The notes: generated from the letters alone by a model not told the origin. Shown: positions 36,067 through 44,941, numbered from the stretch's first letter. The stretch is 64,000 nt of DNA from Shewanella pneumatophori (GCF_023283895.1 NZ_JAKILB010000011.1:84354-148353); one strand, 5' to 3'. A program made the numbers and translations.

Positions 36067-36858
36067 ATGCAAATCGTAATATTAAAAGACAGTGCGTCAG
36101 TCGCTGAGTACGGCGCAAATATTTTTATTAAGCAGCTGCAAAAAAAGGCTGATTCAGTATTGGGTTTAGCAACGGGCTCTACGCCTGTATCGCTTTACCA
36201 AGGATTAATCGCAGCCAACAAAGCAAAGCAGATTTCTTTTGCAGGCGTTAAGACCTTTAATTTAGATGAGTATTTAGGCTTAGAAGGCACTCACCCACAA
36301 AGCTACCGTTACTTTATGAATGAGCAGCTGTTTGATCATATCGATATCGATAAGTCGCGGACTTTTGTGCCACCAGGCGATGCTGAAAATCCAATTGAAG
36401 CTTGCCAAGGTTACGAAGAGCAAATTAAGGCTGCAGGTGGGATCGATATTCAATTATTAGGTATTGGTCGTAATGGTCACATTGGCTTTAACGAGCCATC
36501 ATCAGGTTTGATGTCCCGCACCCGAGTTAAAACACTGACCAAAGCCACCATTGATGACAATGCACGCTTCTTTAAAGTCGGCGAGTATCAGCCACACCTT
36601 TCAATCACCATGGGCATAGGCACGATTTTAGATGCTAAGAAAGTGGTACTGTTAGCAACTGGTGAGAATAAAGCCGATGCGATCAAAGCAACAGTCGAAG
36701 GCGCGTTAACCGCTGCATGCCCAGCATCTGCTCTGCAATTACACCAAGATGCGGTATTAGTAATTGACGAAGCTGCAGCATCAAAGCTTACTGATTGTGA
36801 TTTTTATAAGCACATTGAAGCTGAGAATCAAAAGCTATTGGCAAAGCTAGGGCTGTAA
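36067..36858 (+). CDS. nagB: Glucosamine-6-phosphate deaminase
   Basis: Converts glucosamine-6-phosphate to fructose-6-phosphate and ammonia in amino-sugar catabolism. The 263 residues match the classical hexameric NagB (266 in E. coli). Family blocks are LGLATGSTP (about 33-41), FNLDEYLGL with the catalytic Asp (about 70-78), GIGRNGHIGFNEP with the catalytic Asp/His/Glu region (about 136-148) and SRTRVKTLT. It stands alone: nagA, nagK and the nag regulator that often accompany it in Shewanella are not in the window. A clear terminator follows about 80 bp downstream. Confidence 0.95.
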   Translation: MQIVILKDSASVAEYGANIFIKQLQKKADSVLGLATGSTPVSLYQGLIAANKAKQISFAGVKTFNLDEYLGLEGTHPQSYRYFMNEQLFDHIDIDKSRTFVPPGDAENPIEACQGYEEQIKAAGGIDIQLLGIGRNGHIGFNEPSSGLMSRTRVKTLTKATIDDNARFFKVGEYQPHLSITMGIGTILDAKKVVLLATGENKADAIKATVEGALTAACPASALQLHQDAVLVIDEAAASKLTDCDFYKHIEAENQKLLAKLGL

Positions 36859-36935
36859 GATTATTTTGCAGTAATATCAGGCGTATTATCGTTATGACAA
36901 CCTGATTAGCAGAAGCTTTAGCGATGTTAATTTTT

Positions 36936-36966
36936 AAAAAGACAAGCAGTGCTTGTCTTTTTGTTT
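36936..36966 (+). terminator. Terminator of nagB
   Basis: A 12-bp stem AAAAAGACAAGC / GCTTGTCTTTTT with an AGT loop and a T-rich tail. The stretch up to 37178 shows no gene. Confidence 0.88.
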
Positions 36967-37178
36967 TCTATTTTTCTCCCCCACTTCCTCTTTCTGGTAA
37001 CCGCGAATTTTATTCTTACACTCTTCTATCCCCATGCTGGCAACATCAATATTCGCTAGATACTGAACTTGTATGCTTATGCATATTTGTCATTATGTTA
37101 ATAATATGTTTATTCTTAACTTACCTTTTTGCATGGCCTTATTAGGCCGTGCAGGCTTGCAAATATGAGTAACCATAC

Positions 37179-37715
37179 ATGCTAAAGAAATTTCTACTGT
37201 TAGTGCTAGTCATCATCGCGCTGCCTTTTGTGGCGGCCCTGTTCGTTGATAAAACCTATTCAGTTACCACACAAGTGATTATAGATAAGCCGGTTACTGA
37301 AGTTTTTGATTACGTTAAACAGCTAAAGAATCAAGATAACTTTAGCGTGTGGGCGCAAATGGACCCAGATATGCAAAAGAGTTACCGCGGTAGTGATGGC
37401 ATGGTGGGGTTTGTGGCTGGCTGGGAAAGCGATAAAGATGATGTCGGTGCGGGCGAACAAGAGATTATGCGTATTGATGAGGGCAAGCGCATCGATTATG
37501 AGTTGCGATTTTTCAGGCCATTTGAGTCAACTGACTTAGCTTTTATGGAAACTCAAGCGCTGTCAGCGAATCAAACTCAAGTGATCTGGGGTTTTGATGG
37601 TCATCTTGATTACCCAATGAATTTGATGTTTCTGTTTATGGATTTTGAAGGCATGATAGGTAAGGACTTAGATCAGGGACTCACTCAATTGAAGTCGGTG
37701 CTTGAGGCGCAGTAA
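37179..37715 (+). CDS. SRPBCC (START/polyketide-cyclase-like) family protein
   Basis: A 178-residue protein with one N-terminal hydrophobic segment (KFLLLVLVIIALPFVAALF, about 4-22), acting as a membrane anchor or signal. It is followed by an SRPBCC fold (about 28-178) beginning VTTQVIIDKPVTEVFDYVKQ. Such proteins bind hydrophobic ligands in a large cavity, and ligand and role are unknown here. The C-terminal helix is FEGMIGKDLDQGLTQLKSVL, typical of the family. The next gene (a nitroreductase) follows after 77 bp in the same direction and may share the transcript. Confidence 0.75.
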   Translation: MLKKFLLLVLVIIALPFVAALFVDKTYSVTTQVIIDKPVTEVFDYVKQLKNQDNFSVWAQMDPDMQKSYRGSDGMVGFVAGWESDKDDVGAGEQEIMRIDEGKRIDYELRFFRPFESTDLAFMETQALSANQTQVIWGFDGHLDYPMNLMFLFMDFEGMIGKDLDQGLTQLKSVLEAQ

Positions 37716-37792
37716 ATAGCATAATCATGAGTAAGAAACTGAGTAAATTAGACTGACTTTGTTGGCAGGTAATAATAAATAGAAGGTAAACC

Positions 37793-38464
37793 ATGACTGA
37801 AGCTCATCACCCACTTAATGATTTTATTGAATACCCGCAAGATGAAATGCTAGAACGGGCTCAGCAAAACTATCAACAGGTTCAACGACGTCATTCTATC
37901 CGCAAGTTTTCCGATCGCGCCGTTCCCAAAGAGATTATTGAAAAGTGCATTTTGGCCGCAGGCACTGCGCCCAATGGTGCCAATCACCAGCCTTGGCATT
38001 TTGTGGCGATTAATAGCCCAGAGATTAAAGCGCAGATCCGTCAGCAAGCGGAAGCGTTAGAGCAAGCTTTCTATGCGGGGCGTGCGGGTGAGGAGTGGCT
38101 TGATGCGCTAAAGCCTTTAGGGACCAATGCCGACAAGCCTTACCTTGAACATGCGCCTTGGTTGATTGCCATTTTTAGTAAAAAGCGCTCAGAGGAAGAG
38201 GGTGAGCAGAAAACTAATTATTACGTGCATGAATCAGTTGGCATTGCGACAGGCTTTTTAATTCAGGCGCTGCACAATGCAGGACTCGGCACCTTAACCC
38301 ATACGCCCAAACCTATGTCGTTTTTAAGTAAAGTGTGTGGCCGAGACAATGCTAATGAGCGGCCGTATATGCTGATTATTGCCGGTTACCCTAGTGAAGA
38401 TGCGACAGTGCCTGAGCATGCTCTGCAGAAAAAGTCGCTGGCTGAGATCTGTGACTTTATTTAA
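37793..38464 (+). CDS. Nitroreductase family flavoprotein
   Basis: FMN-dependent NAD(P)H oxidoreductase of the nitroreductase family, 223 residues. The N-terminal RRHSIRKFSDRAVPKEII (about 34-51) is the usual FMN phosphate-binding start, followed by GTAPNGANHQPWHFVAI (about 63-79). VGIATGFLIQALHNAGLGTL lies in the second half of the fold. Residues 1-30 are an extra N-terminal extension. Members reduce nitro groups, quinones or enones, and the physiological substrate cannot be told. AAGGT is 7 bp before the ATG. A bidirectional terminator separates it from hmp. Confidence 0.85.
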   Translation: MTEAHHPLNDFIEYPQDEMLERAQQNYQQVQRRHSIRKFSDRAVPKEIIEKCILAAGTAPNGANHQPWHFVAINSPEIKAQIRQQAEALEQAFYAGRAGEEWLDALKPLGTNADKPYLEHAPWLIAIFSKKRSEEEGEQKTNYYVHESVGIATGFLIQALHNAGLGTLTHTPKPMSFLSKVCGRDNANERPYMLIIAGYPSEDATVPEHALQKKSLAEICDFI

Positions 38465-38501
38465 ATAGGTTTTATAGGTTAATGGGCTGTTGAGCCACAA
38501 C

Positions 38502-38532
38502 AAAAACGGACGCTAATTGGCGTCCGTTTTTT
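38502..38532. terminator. Bidirectional terminator between the nitroreductase gene and hmp
   Basis: Stem AAAAACGGACGC / GCGTCCGTTTTT with a 6-nt loop and T-runs on both strands. It serves the two convergent genes. Confidence 0.9.
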
Positions 38533-38548
38533 AGTTTTTGCTAAGGTT

Positions 38549-39751
38549 TTATAAGTCAGAGTGTGGACCAAACACTTCATAGTGAATGCGCGCATCGCTA
38601 ACACCAAGCTCAAGTAATTGCTGCTTAGCAAACTGCATAAAAGCCACAGGACCACATAGGTAATAGTCGCCATCAGTTAGCGGCAATGAGTCTTTAAGTG
38701 CGGCAAGATTCATAAAGCCTTGATGTATGTTGGCTGCATTGACGGCTTCATCGACGTTAGCAATATCGCGATACCAAGTATGATGCTGTAAATTGAGCTG
38801 CAAACCGAGTTGCTCAACTCTTCGATTAAATGAATGCTGCTCAACGCTTTCACAGCCGTGTAGATAAAACACGGGTTTTGCAAAAGATTTAGACGCTAGC
38901 ATCTCTAACATTGATTGCATTGGGGTTACGCCAACACCGGCTGAGATAAGCACCACAGGGGCTTCTCGTTCTTCGTAATGAAAGTCGCCTGCTGGCGGAT
39001 AAACGTCAATCTTGTCACCGATGTTCACGTGATCATGCAAGTAGTTAGATACCACGCCTGGTACGCCCAGGGCTTCTTTTTTGACTGAAATACGGTATTG
39101 CTTGCCGTTTGGCTTGTCTGATAATGAATATTGACGGATCTCTTGGTAGTCATGATTAATTGGCGCCACACTGACACCTAAATATTGCCCAGCTTCAAAG
39201 TCGATAACCGCTTGTTGATCTATAGGTGCAAGGGTAAAGCTGGTCACTAGCTCTGACTCTTTGGTTTTAGCGATAACCTCAAACTGGCGAGCACCTTTCC
39301 AGCCGCCTACTGCATTTTCATTTCTATGGTATAGCGTGGCTTCTCTATCGATAAATATTCCCGCCAATACACCATAAGCAGCAGCCCAGGCTTCTTCTAC
39401 ATCTGGAGTAAAGGCATCAGGTGCTAATTCGCGCAATGTTTCAAGCAAATGATGACCAACAATTGGGTAATGCTCAGGTTGAATATTAAAGCTAGTGTGC
39501 TTGTGAGCAATGCGCTCAACAGCGCCGCTTAGTGCGCCTAAGTTATCGATGTTTTTAGCATACGCAGCCACCGCATTGAAAAGTGCAGCGGGTTGGCCGC
39601 CAGAGTGTTGATGGCTCAAGTTGAAGATATGCTTTAATTCAGGATTATGTTTAAACATACGCTTATAGAAGTGCTCGGTAATTGCGGTACCGGCTGACTC
39701 AAGTAATGGGATAGTGCTTTTTACTGTGCTGATATGTTTTGCAGATAACAT
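38549..39751 (-). CDS. hmp: Flavohemoprotein, nitric oxide dioxygenase
   Basis: Detoxifies nitric oxide by oxidising it to nitrate with O2 and NAD(P)H in the cytoplasm. The 400 residues match Hmp (396 in E. coli). It has an N-terminal globin domain (about 1-138), with distal-side Tyr in HFYKRMF (about 29) and the proximal His in FNIQPEHYPIVGHHLLE, then a ferredoxin-reductase FAD domain with REIRQYSLS-type sequence (EIRQYSLSDKPNG), and an NAD domain with VVLISAGVGVTPMQSMLE and a C-terminal YLCGPVAFM. The ATG has AAGGA upstream. It is divergent to norR, and the shared 325-bp region carries a sigma-54 promoter and NorR-type sites, so it should be induced by nitric oxide. Confidence 0.97.
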   Translation of the reverse strand: MLSAKHISTVKSTIPLLESAGTAITEHFYKRMFKHNPELKHIFNLSHQHSGGQPAALFNAVAAYAKNIDNLGALSGAVERIAHKHTSFNIQPEHYPIVGHHLLETLRELAPDAFTPDVEEAWAAAYGVLAGIFIDREATLYHRNENAVGGWKGARQFEVIAKTKESELVTSFTLAPIDQQAVIDFEAGQYLGVSVAPINHDYQEIRQYSLSDKPNGKQYRISVKKEALGVPGVVSNYLHDHVNIGDKIDVYPPAGDFHYEEREAPVVLISAGVGVTPMQSMLEMLASKSFAKPVFYLHGCESVEQHSFNRRVEQLGLQLNLQHHTWYRDIANVDEAVNAANIHQGFMNLAALKDSLPLTDGDYYLCGPVAFMQFAKQQLLELGVSDARIHYEVFGPHSDL

Positions 39752-39847
39752 CTAAATATCCTTCTATTGTTTATCGTTGAGTAATAACTCGTAGGTTTTG
39801 AGACTCATATAAACAGAGCTATAACGAGGCTCTTATAACGGGGCTGT

Positions 39848-39895
39848 AGTGAGAACTATAGTGATAACTAAAGCGATAACTATAGCGAGAACCAT
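39848..39895. repeat. Four tandem 12-bp imperfect repeats at the hmp promoter
   Basis: Units AGTGAGAACTAT, AGTGATAACTAA, AGCGATAACTAT and AGCGAGAACCAT follow each other without gaps. The last overlaps the sigma-54 -12/-24 element, and the others lie at the predicted transcription start and early leader of hmp. The period of 12 bp is not a whole helical turn. Confidence 0.7.
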
Positions 39896-39899
39896 GCCA
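39884..39899 (-). promoter_or_regulatory. Sigma-54 promoter of hmp
   Basis: On the minus strand the sequence TGGCATGGTTCTCGCT matches the -24/-12 consensus TGGCACG-N4-TTGCW, with the GG and GC pairs at the correct spacing. Two deviations are seen (T for C in the -24 box, C for T in the -12 box). Transcription would start near 39873, about 120 nt before hmp. Confidence 0.7.
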
Positions 39900-39934
39900 A
39901 TCATAATAAAGCGCTATATGCCGGGGTTTTAGAT

Positions 39935-39989
39935 GTTTACCTCACCGCTTGTAGTCTTTATGACTCTTGTTGGCCGTGGTCATTATGAC
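39935..39989. promoter_or_regulatory. Three NorR-type binding sites upstream of hmp
   Basis: The NorR core is GT-N7-AC. Three copies occur: 39935-39945 (GTTTACCTCAC), 39954-39964 (GTCTTTATGAC) and 39979-39989 (GTCATTATGAC, a perfect dyad). They lie 36 to 90 bp upstream of the sigma-54 promoter, where an enhancer-binding protein works. E. coli norVW also has three sites. Confidence 0.7.
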
Positions 39990-40076
39990 TCTAAAGTTTG
40001 ATTTTGATGCTGCAGTGCCAACATGATATGGTTGCTGTTAAGTTAGATAAAACATGAATAAATAAGGCAGTTTGCA

Positions 40077-41672
40077 GTGAGTGAAATATCTTCTACCGCT
40101 TTAATCGAGCTAGCGTTAAATCTAACAAATAGCCTAACGGCTGGAGATAGGTTTGAGCGCTTATTGAGCACGGTGCGCCAAGCTGTGGCGTGTGATGCAG
40201 TGGTACTACTGCATGTGCAGGGCGATTATTTAAAGCCGCTAGCATTGCAGGGACTGACTAAAGAAACCTTAGGTAGGCGATTTGAAATTGCAGCTCATGG
40301 CCGCTTTAAGCAGATCTGCCAGTCAACTACGCCACTACGTTTTGCAGCGGACTGCCCACTTGGTGATCCATATGATGGTCTATTGTTAGCCCACGATGGA
40401 GATTTACCGGTACACGCCTGTATGGGGTTACCATTGCTGTCAGACGGCAAACTGATAGGCATATTAACCTTGGATAGCATGGTGCCTAATGTGTTTGATG
40501 ACATCCCTAATCGCACCTTAGATATGATAGCGGCTATGTCTGCCGCAACCCTAAAAACTGCCATCTTGCTACAACAACTTGAGCAGCACTCCAAACATAA
40601 TCAACAAGTGGTTGCCGAATTAACCCACGAAGCGTTAATTAAAGATGGTGGTGAGCTGATAGGCGAGAGCCCAAGCATGCTCAAACTCAAACAAGAACTT
40701 GAGATGGTGGCAGCGTCTAACTTTTCAATTTTGATTGAAGGCGAGACAGGCGTAGGTAAAGAGTTAGTCGCCCGAACGCTGCACCGACAATCTAGCCGAA
40801 ACCAAGGGCCACTAGTTTATGTTAACTGCGCAGCCTTGCCTGAAAACCTGATTGAAAGTGAGTTATTTGGCCATGTAAAGGGGGCTTTTACCGGTGCAGA
40901 GCGTACTCGTACGGGTAAGTTTAATCTCGCCAGTGGCGGCACTATTTTTTTAGATGAGATTGGCGAATTACCTTTAGCTGCACAAAGTAAGTTGCTTAGA
41001 GTGTTGCAAAATCAAGAGATCCAAGTCGTCGGTAAAGATGATGTTGAATACGTAGATGTGCGGATTATTGCTGCAACTAATCGTCAGTTACGAGATGAAG
41101 TTGATCAAGGTCGATTTCGGGCAGATCTTTATCACCGCCTGAGTGTTTATCCGGTTATAGTGCCGCCACTAAGAGAGCGTGATGGCGATATTAGCTTGTT
41201 GTCAGGTTACTTTATTGAGTCGACTCGGCGAAAGCTCGGCATGCAACAGCTGACACTTGCTAAAAATGCCATCAAGGTACTTGATGATTATGATTGGCCC
41301 GGTAATGTGCGTGAACTAGAGCATGTGATTAGCCGTGCGGCGTTAAGAGCAAGAAGCGACAGTCACTCGCCAATAGTGCGTATTGGTTTAGCGCATTTGG
41401 CATTGATGTTACCTAAATCAAAAGTTTCACTTGATGATGCTATTGCCTCGCAAGCAACAGCGCTACAACACATTGCTGCCCAAGCAGATATAAACCTGAA
41501 GCAGCAAACCGACGATTTTCAGCGGCAACTCATTTTGCAGTATCTTGCCGAGCAAGATGGCAATTGGTCCGCCACGGCTAAGCGGTTACAAATCGACAGG
41601 GCAAACCTAAATCGATTGGCAAAGCGTTTAGGTATTCGTGTCAGCAAAAGTATTGTAGTGCAGCCTGTTTAA
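40077..41672 (+). CDS. norR: NorR, nitric-oxide-responsive sigma-54 activator
   Basis: Enhancer-binding protein that senses NO through a non-haem iron in its GAF domain and activates sigma-54 promoters. 531 residues: GAF domain (about 1-170), with ADCPLGDPYDGLL and VHACMGLPLL carrying the Asp and Cys residues used as iron ligands in E. coli NorR; AAA+ domain (about 190-425), with Walker A GETGVGKE, the sigma-54 contact loop GAFTGA (269-274) and GTIFLDEIGELP; and a C-terminal Fis-type HTH (NWSATAKRLQIDRANLNRLAKRLGI). Start is GTG 40077 with AAGG upstream. The divergent hmp is the obvious target. A cupin gene follows 39 bp downstream. Confidence 0.96.
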   Translation: MSEISSTALIELALNLTNSLTAGDRFERLLSTVRQAVACDAVVLLHVQGDYLKPLALQGLTKETLGRRFEIAAHGRFKQICQSTTPLRFAADCPLGDPYDGLLLAHDGDLPVHACMGLPLLSDGKLIGILTLDSMVPNVFDDIPNRTLDMIAAMSAATLKTAILLQQLEQHSKHNQQVVAELTHEALIKDGGELIGESPSMLKLKQELEMVAASNFSILIEGETGVGKELVARTLHRQSSRNQGPLVYVNCAALPENLIESELFGHVKGAFTGAERTRTGKFNLASGGTIFLDEIGELPLAAQSKLLRVLQNQEIQVVGKDDVEYVDVRIIAATNRQLRDEVDQGRFRADLYHRLSVYPVIVPPLRERDGDISLLSGYFIESTRRKLGMQQLTLAKNAIKVLDDYDWPGNVRELEHVISRAALRARSDSHSPIVRIGLAHLALMLPKSKVSLDDAIASQATALQHIAAQADINLKQQTDDFQRQLILQYLAEQDGNWSATAKRLQIDRANLNRLAKRLGIRVSKSIVVQPV

Positions 41673-41711
41673 GGTATTTCATACTGGTTTTATATTCGAA
41701 TAGGAAAGCTA

Positions 41712-42029
41712 ATGCAAAAGCAGAATATCTTTACAGAACTGCCAAGTGACTTGTCACAAGAAGTATTTGAGCCACTGATTAAAACTGACAAGGTATTGAT
41801 TGAGCGAATTGTTTCAAAAGCTCATGTGACACCAGTAGGCCAATGGTACGATCAAGCTCATAGTGAATGGGTGATGGTGGTGCAGGGTGCCGCTAAACTT
41901 GAATTTAATGATGGTAAGACGGTAAAGCTCAATGTTGGCGAGCATATTAATATTGCGGCGCACGTTAAGCACCGAGTCGCTTGGACCTGTGAGCAAACAG
42001 AGACCATTTGGCTAGCCGTCCACTATTAG
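41712..42029 (+). CDS. Small cupin-domain protein
   Basis: A 105-residue single-domain cupin. The two cupin motifs are visible: EWVMVVQGAAKLEFNDG (about 57-73) and VGEHINIAAHVKHRV (about 75-89), which keep some but not all usual metal-binding His/Glu residues (His in KHRV and INIAAH; the first motif has HSEW). It is cytoplasmic and starts 39 bp after norR with an AGGA site, so it may be in the norR transcript. Small cupins of this type sit beside many unrelated genes; a role in NO response is inference. Confidence 0.8.
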   Translation: MQKQNIFTELPSDLSQEVFEPLIKTDKVLIERIVSKAHVTPVGQWYDQAHSEWVMVVQGAAKLEFNDGKTVKLNVGEHINIAAHVKHRVAWTCEQTETIWLAVHY

Positions 42030-42217
42030 CCATACTGGCAACAGCCTCGCAATATCAGCCACGAATTATCAGTAATAATCGGCTAAGTATTTATAAAGTA
42101 GATAACTTTTATTGTCTGCTCTGCGATATCAAGGCTGACATAAAGACTGACATAAAAAGCTTAGCCAACTGCTCAAAAATTGATTTTATATTAGCTAACG
42201 CCAAAGCTTGGCAGTTT

Positions 42218-42226
42218 TGCTATAAT
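42218..42226 (+). promoter_or_regulatory. Extended -10 promoter of rlhA
   Basis: TGCTATAAT is a perfect extended -10 element (TGn-TATAAT) about 44 bp before the start. The 13-bp near-palindrome GCCAAAGCTTGGC lies just upstream at 42200-42212. No good -35 box was seen, as is usual for extended -10 promoters. Confidence 0.55.
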
Positions 42227-42269
42227 CTTCGCCCAAAATATTTGTGTTAACCCTTTTTGAGTGATTTTT

Positions 42270-44207
42270 ATGAGCAATGTTGGCATCTATACCCCTAGCG
42301 ATAAGCCTGATGACGCGGTGCATACTCCACTAGAGATGCAAAATAACCGTTTAGAGCTGTTAGCTCCGGCTAAGAATGCCGACTATGGTATCGAAGCTAT
42401 TCGCCATGGTGCCGATGCGGTATACATTGGCGGTCCAGCTTTTGGTGCTCGTGCGACTGCGGGCAATAGTGTTGAAGACATTGCACGCCTATGTACTTTT
42501 GCTCATCAATATCACGCGCAAGTGTTTGTCGCTATCAACACCATTTTGATGGACGACGAACTCGATGCCGCGCAAAAACTCATTTGGGAAGTTTATGAAG
42601 CGGGCGCCGATGCACTTATCGTGCAAGACATGGGCATATTGCAACTTGATTTACCGCCTATTGCGCTGCACGCCAGTACGCAAATGGATAACCGTAGCCC
42701 TGAGAAAGTGGCTTTTTTAGAGCAGGTTGGTTTCTCACAAGTAGTGCTTGCCCGTGAATTAGGCCTAAGTCAAATTCGCGACGTTGCCGCTAAGACCAAT
42801 ATGCAAATTGAGTTCTTTATTCATGGTGCATTGTGTGTTGCTTATAGCGGCTTATGTAACTTAAGCCACTCGTTTAGCAACCGTAGTGCTAACCGCGGTG
42901 AATGCTCGCAGATGTGTCGTTTACCGGGCGAGCTGAAAACCCGTCAAGGTGAAGTCTTAGCGCAAAATGAGCACTTGTTATCACTTAAAGATAATAACCA
43001 AACCGATAACTTAGAAGCTTTGATTGATGCAGGCGTGCGCTCGTTTAAAATTGAAGGTCGCCTAAAAGATCTAAGCTACGTTAAAAATGTCACCGCCCAT
43101 TATCGTCAAGAGTTAGATAAGATCATTGCTCGTCGTCCGGAGTTTGTCACCTCGTCTCATGGACGCTGTGAACATACCTTTACGCCAGATCCTGAAAAGA
43201 CTTTCAACCGAGGCCGTACCGATTACTTCGTCAATGAACGTAGCCAAGGCGTAAGCGATTTCCGCTCGCCAAAGTATATCGGTGAAGAAGTTGCAACAGT
43301 TAAGCGTATTGGCACCGATTTTATTGAAGTGACTTCAACTGAGACTTTTAATAATGGTGACGGTTTATGTTTCTTCCCAAGTGATTACGCTGAAGCAAAG
43401 CAGTCCGACGACAAGTTAAAAGGTCTACGAGTTAACCGCGCTGAAGGCTTAAAGCTGTTTGTGGCGCGTATGCCAAAAGAGCTTAAAGTGGGCATGACGA
43501 TTTATCGTAACCACAACCAAGCCTTTGAAGCAGTACTCGCTAAAGAGTCATCTAAACGTATTATAGGTGTTGATTTAGTCTTAGCTGATACCGATGATGG
43601 TGTGTCGCTGACCATGACTGATGTCTATGGTCATACTGCGACCCAGACGTTAGTGGTTGAGAAAACCGCAGCAACGGATGTTGAAAAAGCCCAACAAGGT
43701 CTGCGTAAGCAGCTCGCTAAACTTGGTAGCACAGACTTTAAAGCCCATAACATTTTAATTGAAACCGCACAGACTTGGTTTATCCCAACCTCGCTACTGA
43801 ATGGTTTGCGCCGTGATACCGTCGCCGCGTTAGAACAAGCTCGAGTTAATGATTATGTTCGTCCAAAAGCATGGAAATATAATCAAGACGCTGTGTATCC
43901 AGTTAAGCATTTAAGCTATTTGGGCAACGTGGCTAACGAGCAAGCTAAAGCGTTTTATCAGCGCCATGGTGTCATTGAAATTCAAGATACCTATGAGAAA
44001 AACGGCATTACAGAAGATGTGCCATTAATGGTGACCAAGCACTGCCTGCGCTTTAACTTTAATCTTTGTCCAAAAGAAGTGCCGGGGATCAAGGCTGATC
44101 CTATGGTATTGGAAATTGGTAAAGATGTGCTTAAGCTAGTGTTCGACTGCCCGAAATGTGAAATGATGGTCGTAGGTGAGAACAGACAGGTTCGCACAGC
44201 AGATTAG
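42270..44207 (+). CDS. rlhA: RlhA, U32-family protein for 23S rRNA C2501 hydroxylation
   Basis: Member of the peptidase U32 family. In E. coli the orthologue (formerly YdcP) is needed for 5-hydroxylation of C2501 in 23S rRNA using prephenate-dependent chemistry. The protein is 645 residues from ATG 42270 (653 in E. coli), far longer than the tRNA enzyme TrhP (about 450), which favours RlhA. Visible: an N-terminal TIM-barrel (LELLAPAKNADYGIEAIRHG), the iron-sulfur cysteine cluster GALCVAYSGLC with GECSQMCRLPG (about 185-225), and C-terminal cysteines (LCPKE, FDCPKCEMM). A GTG nine bases upstream is a possible alternative start. A bacterial PH gene follows 53 bp downstream. Confidence 0.9.
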   Translation: MSNVGIYTPSDKPDDAVHTPLEMQNNRLELLAPAKNADYGIEAIRHGADAVYIGGPAFGARATAGNSVEDIARLCTFAHQYHAQVFVAINTILMDDELDAAQKLIWEVYEAGADALIVQDMGILQLDLPPIALHASTQMDNRSPEKVAFLEQVGFSQVVLARELGLSQIRDVAAKTNMQIEFFIHGALCVAYSGLCNLSHSFSNRSANRGECSQMCRLPGELKTRQGEVLAQNEHLLSLKDNNQTDNLEALIDAGVRSFKIEGRLKDLSYVKNVTAHYRQELDKIIARRPEFVTSSHGRCEHTFTPDPEKTFNRGRTDYFVNERSQGVSDFRSPKYIGEEVATVKRIGTDFIEVTSTETFNNGDGLCFFPSDYAEAKQSDDKLKGLRVNRAEGLKLFVARMPKELKVGMTIYRNHNQAFEAVLAKESSKRIIGVDLVLADTDDGVSLTMTDVYGHTATQTLVVEKTAATDVEKAQQGLRKQLAKLGSTDFKAHNILIETAQTWFIPTSLLNGLRRDTVAALEQARVNDYVRPKAWKYNQDAVYPVKHLSYLGNVANEQAKAFYQRHGVIEIQDTYEKNGITEDVPLMVTKHCLRFNFNLCPKEVPGIKADPMVLEIGKDVLKLVFDCPKCEMMVVGENRQVRTAD

Positions 44208-44260
44208 ATCCCTCGCACGTCGGCGGATCAAATTTACTCACACTATTAAGGAAAATAGAC

Positions 44261-44635
44261 ATGGGATTATTAGATTCGCTGATGGGCAACGCATCTGAGG
44301 TTAACCTTGATGAGTTAACCCAGGAATTAAGTGCGATTATGGCTGACGATGAGTCGCTAACTTTAGCTTATAAGGTTATTCGCGACATGTTCGTGTTTAC
44401 CAACAAACGCCTTATCTTAATTGATAAACAAGGCGTTACTGGTAAGAAGGTGAGTTATCACTCTGTGCCATATAAGTCGATTACCCATTTTGAAGTGGAA
44501 ACGGCCGGCACCTTTGATATGGATGCAGAGCTAAAGATTTGGATCTCTGGTCAAAAAGACCCGCTGATTAAAGAGCTCAAGCGTGGCACTGACGTCGTCG
44601 GTATTCAAAAGACAATCGCTAATATGTCGTTATAG
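44261..44635 (+). CDS. Bacterial PH-domain protein
   Basis: A 124-residue cytoplasmic protein made of one bacterial pleckstrin-homology domain (bPH/YvbH-type). The typical core is MFVFTNKRLILIDKQGVTGK followed by SYHSVPYKSITHFEVETAG, which are beta strands with the conserved TNKRL turn. The C-terminal KELKRGTDVVGIQKTIA is the closing helix. Family members form ring-like oligomers; function is unknown. AAGGAAAA lies before the ATG. It is 53 bp downstream of rlhA in the same direction. Confidence 0.88.
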   Translation: MGLLDSLMGNASEVNLDELTQELSAIMADDESLTLAYKVIRDMFVFTNKRLILIDKQGVTGKKVSYHSVPYKSITHFEVETAGTFDMDAELKIWISGQKDPLIKELKRGTDVVGIQKTIANMSL

Positions 44636-44695
44636 GTTCTCTATCGGTTTTCAAAGTAAGTCAATGCCAATCGCAGCTAGTCATTTACCAATGCT

Positions 44696-44941
44696 TTAGC
44701 TGCGATTTTTCCAGTGCCAGCTGGGTTTAGTTAACATATCCTGCTCAACAATTTCTGTTTGCCCTAACTGCTTATCCAGCTCAATAAGATTGCAATCCTC
44801 AAACTGATTTAACGCGTTAATCAATCGATTGGCATGGGACAGGACCCAAAGCTGACAGTGCTCAGAGGCTTTGGCAATAATGCGTGAAAGTGCCGGTGAT
44901 TGCTGTTGCAAATAGTTGCCTGCAGTGAGATCTTTTACTGA
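44696..44941 (-). pseudogene. C-terminal remnant of an AAA-family (RecF/SMC-like) ATPase
   Basis: An 82-codon open stretch whose product matches only the end of a predicted ATPase of the AAA_21/OLD-like type. It has the helix LSRIIAKASEHCQLWVLSHA with the SH switch-His (H-loop) region, then NRLINALNQFEDCNLIELDK and a terminal SWHWKNRS, like the P-x-W-x-W-x-x-R ends of such proteins. Walker A, Walker B and the whole N-terminal two thirds are missing, and a stop (TAG at 44942-44944) blocks the frame upstream. There is no ATG and no ribosome site; only a TTG at 44911. I read it as a decayed gene, probably truncated by deletion. Confidence 0.65.

Noticed and set aside
36924..37145. A 73-codon plus-strand open frame after nagB
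   Set aside because: It begins inside the upstream flank of the nagB terminator and reads through the hairpin; no ribosome site and no similarity.
42008..42250. An 80-codon plus-strand open frame before rlhA
   Set aside because: It overlaps the end of the cupin gene and covers the rlhA promoter region; low-complexity repeats (GACTGACATAAA) explain it.
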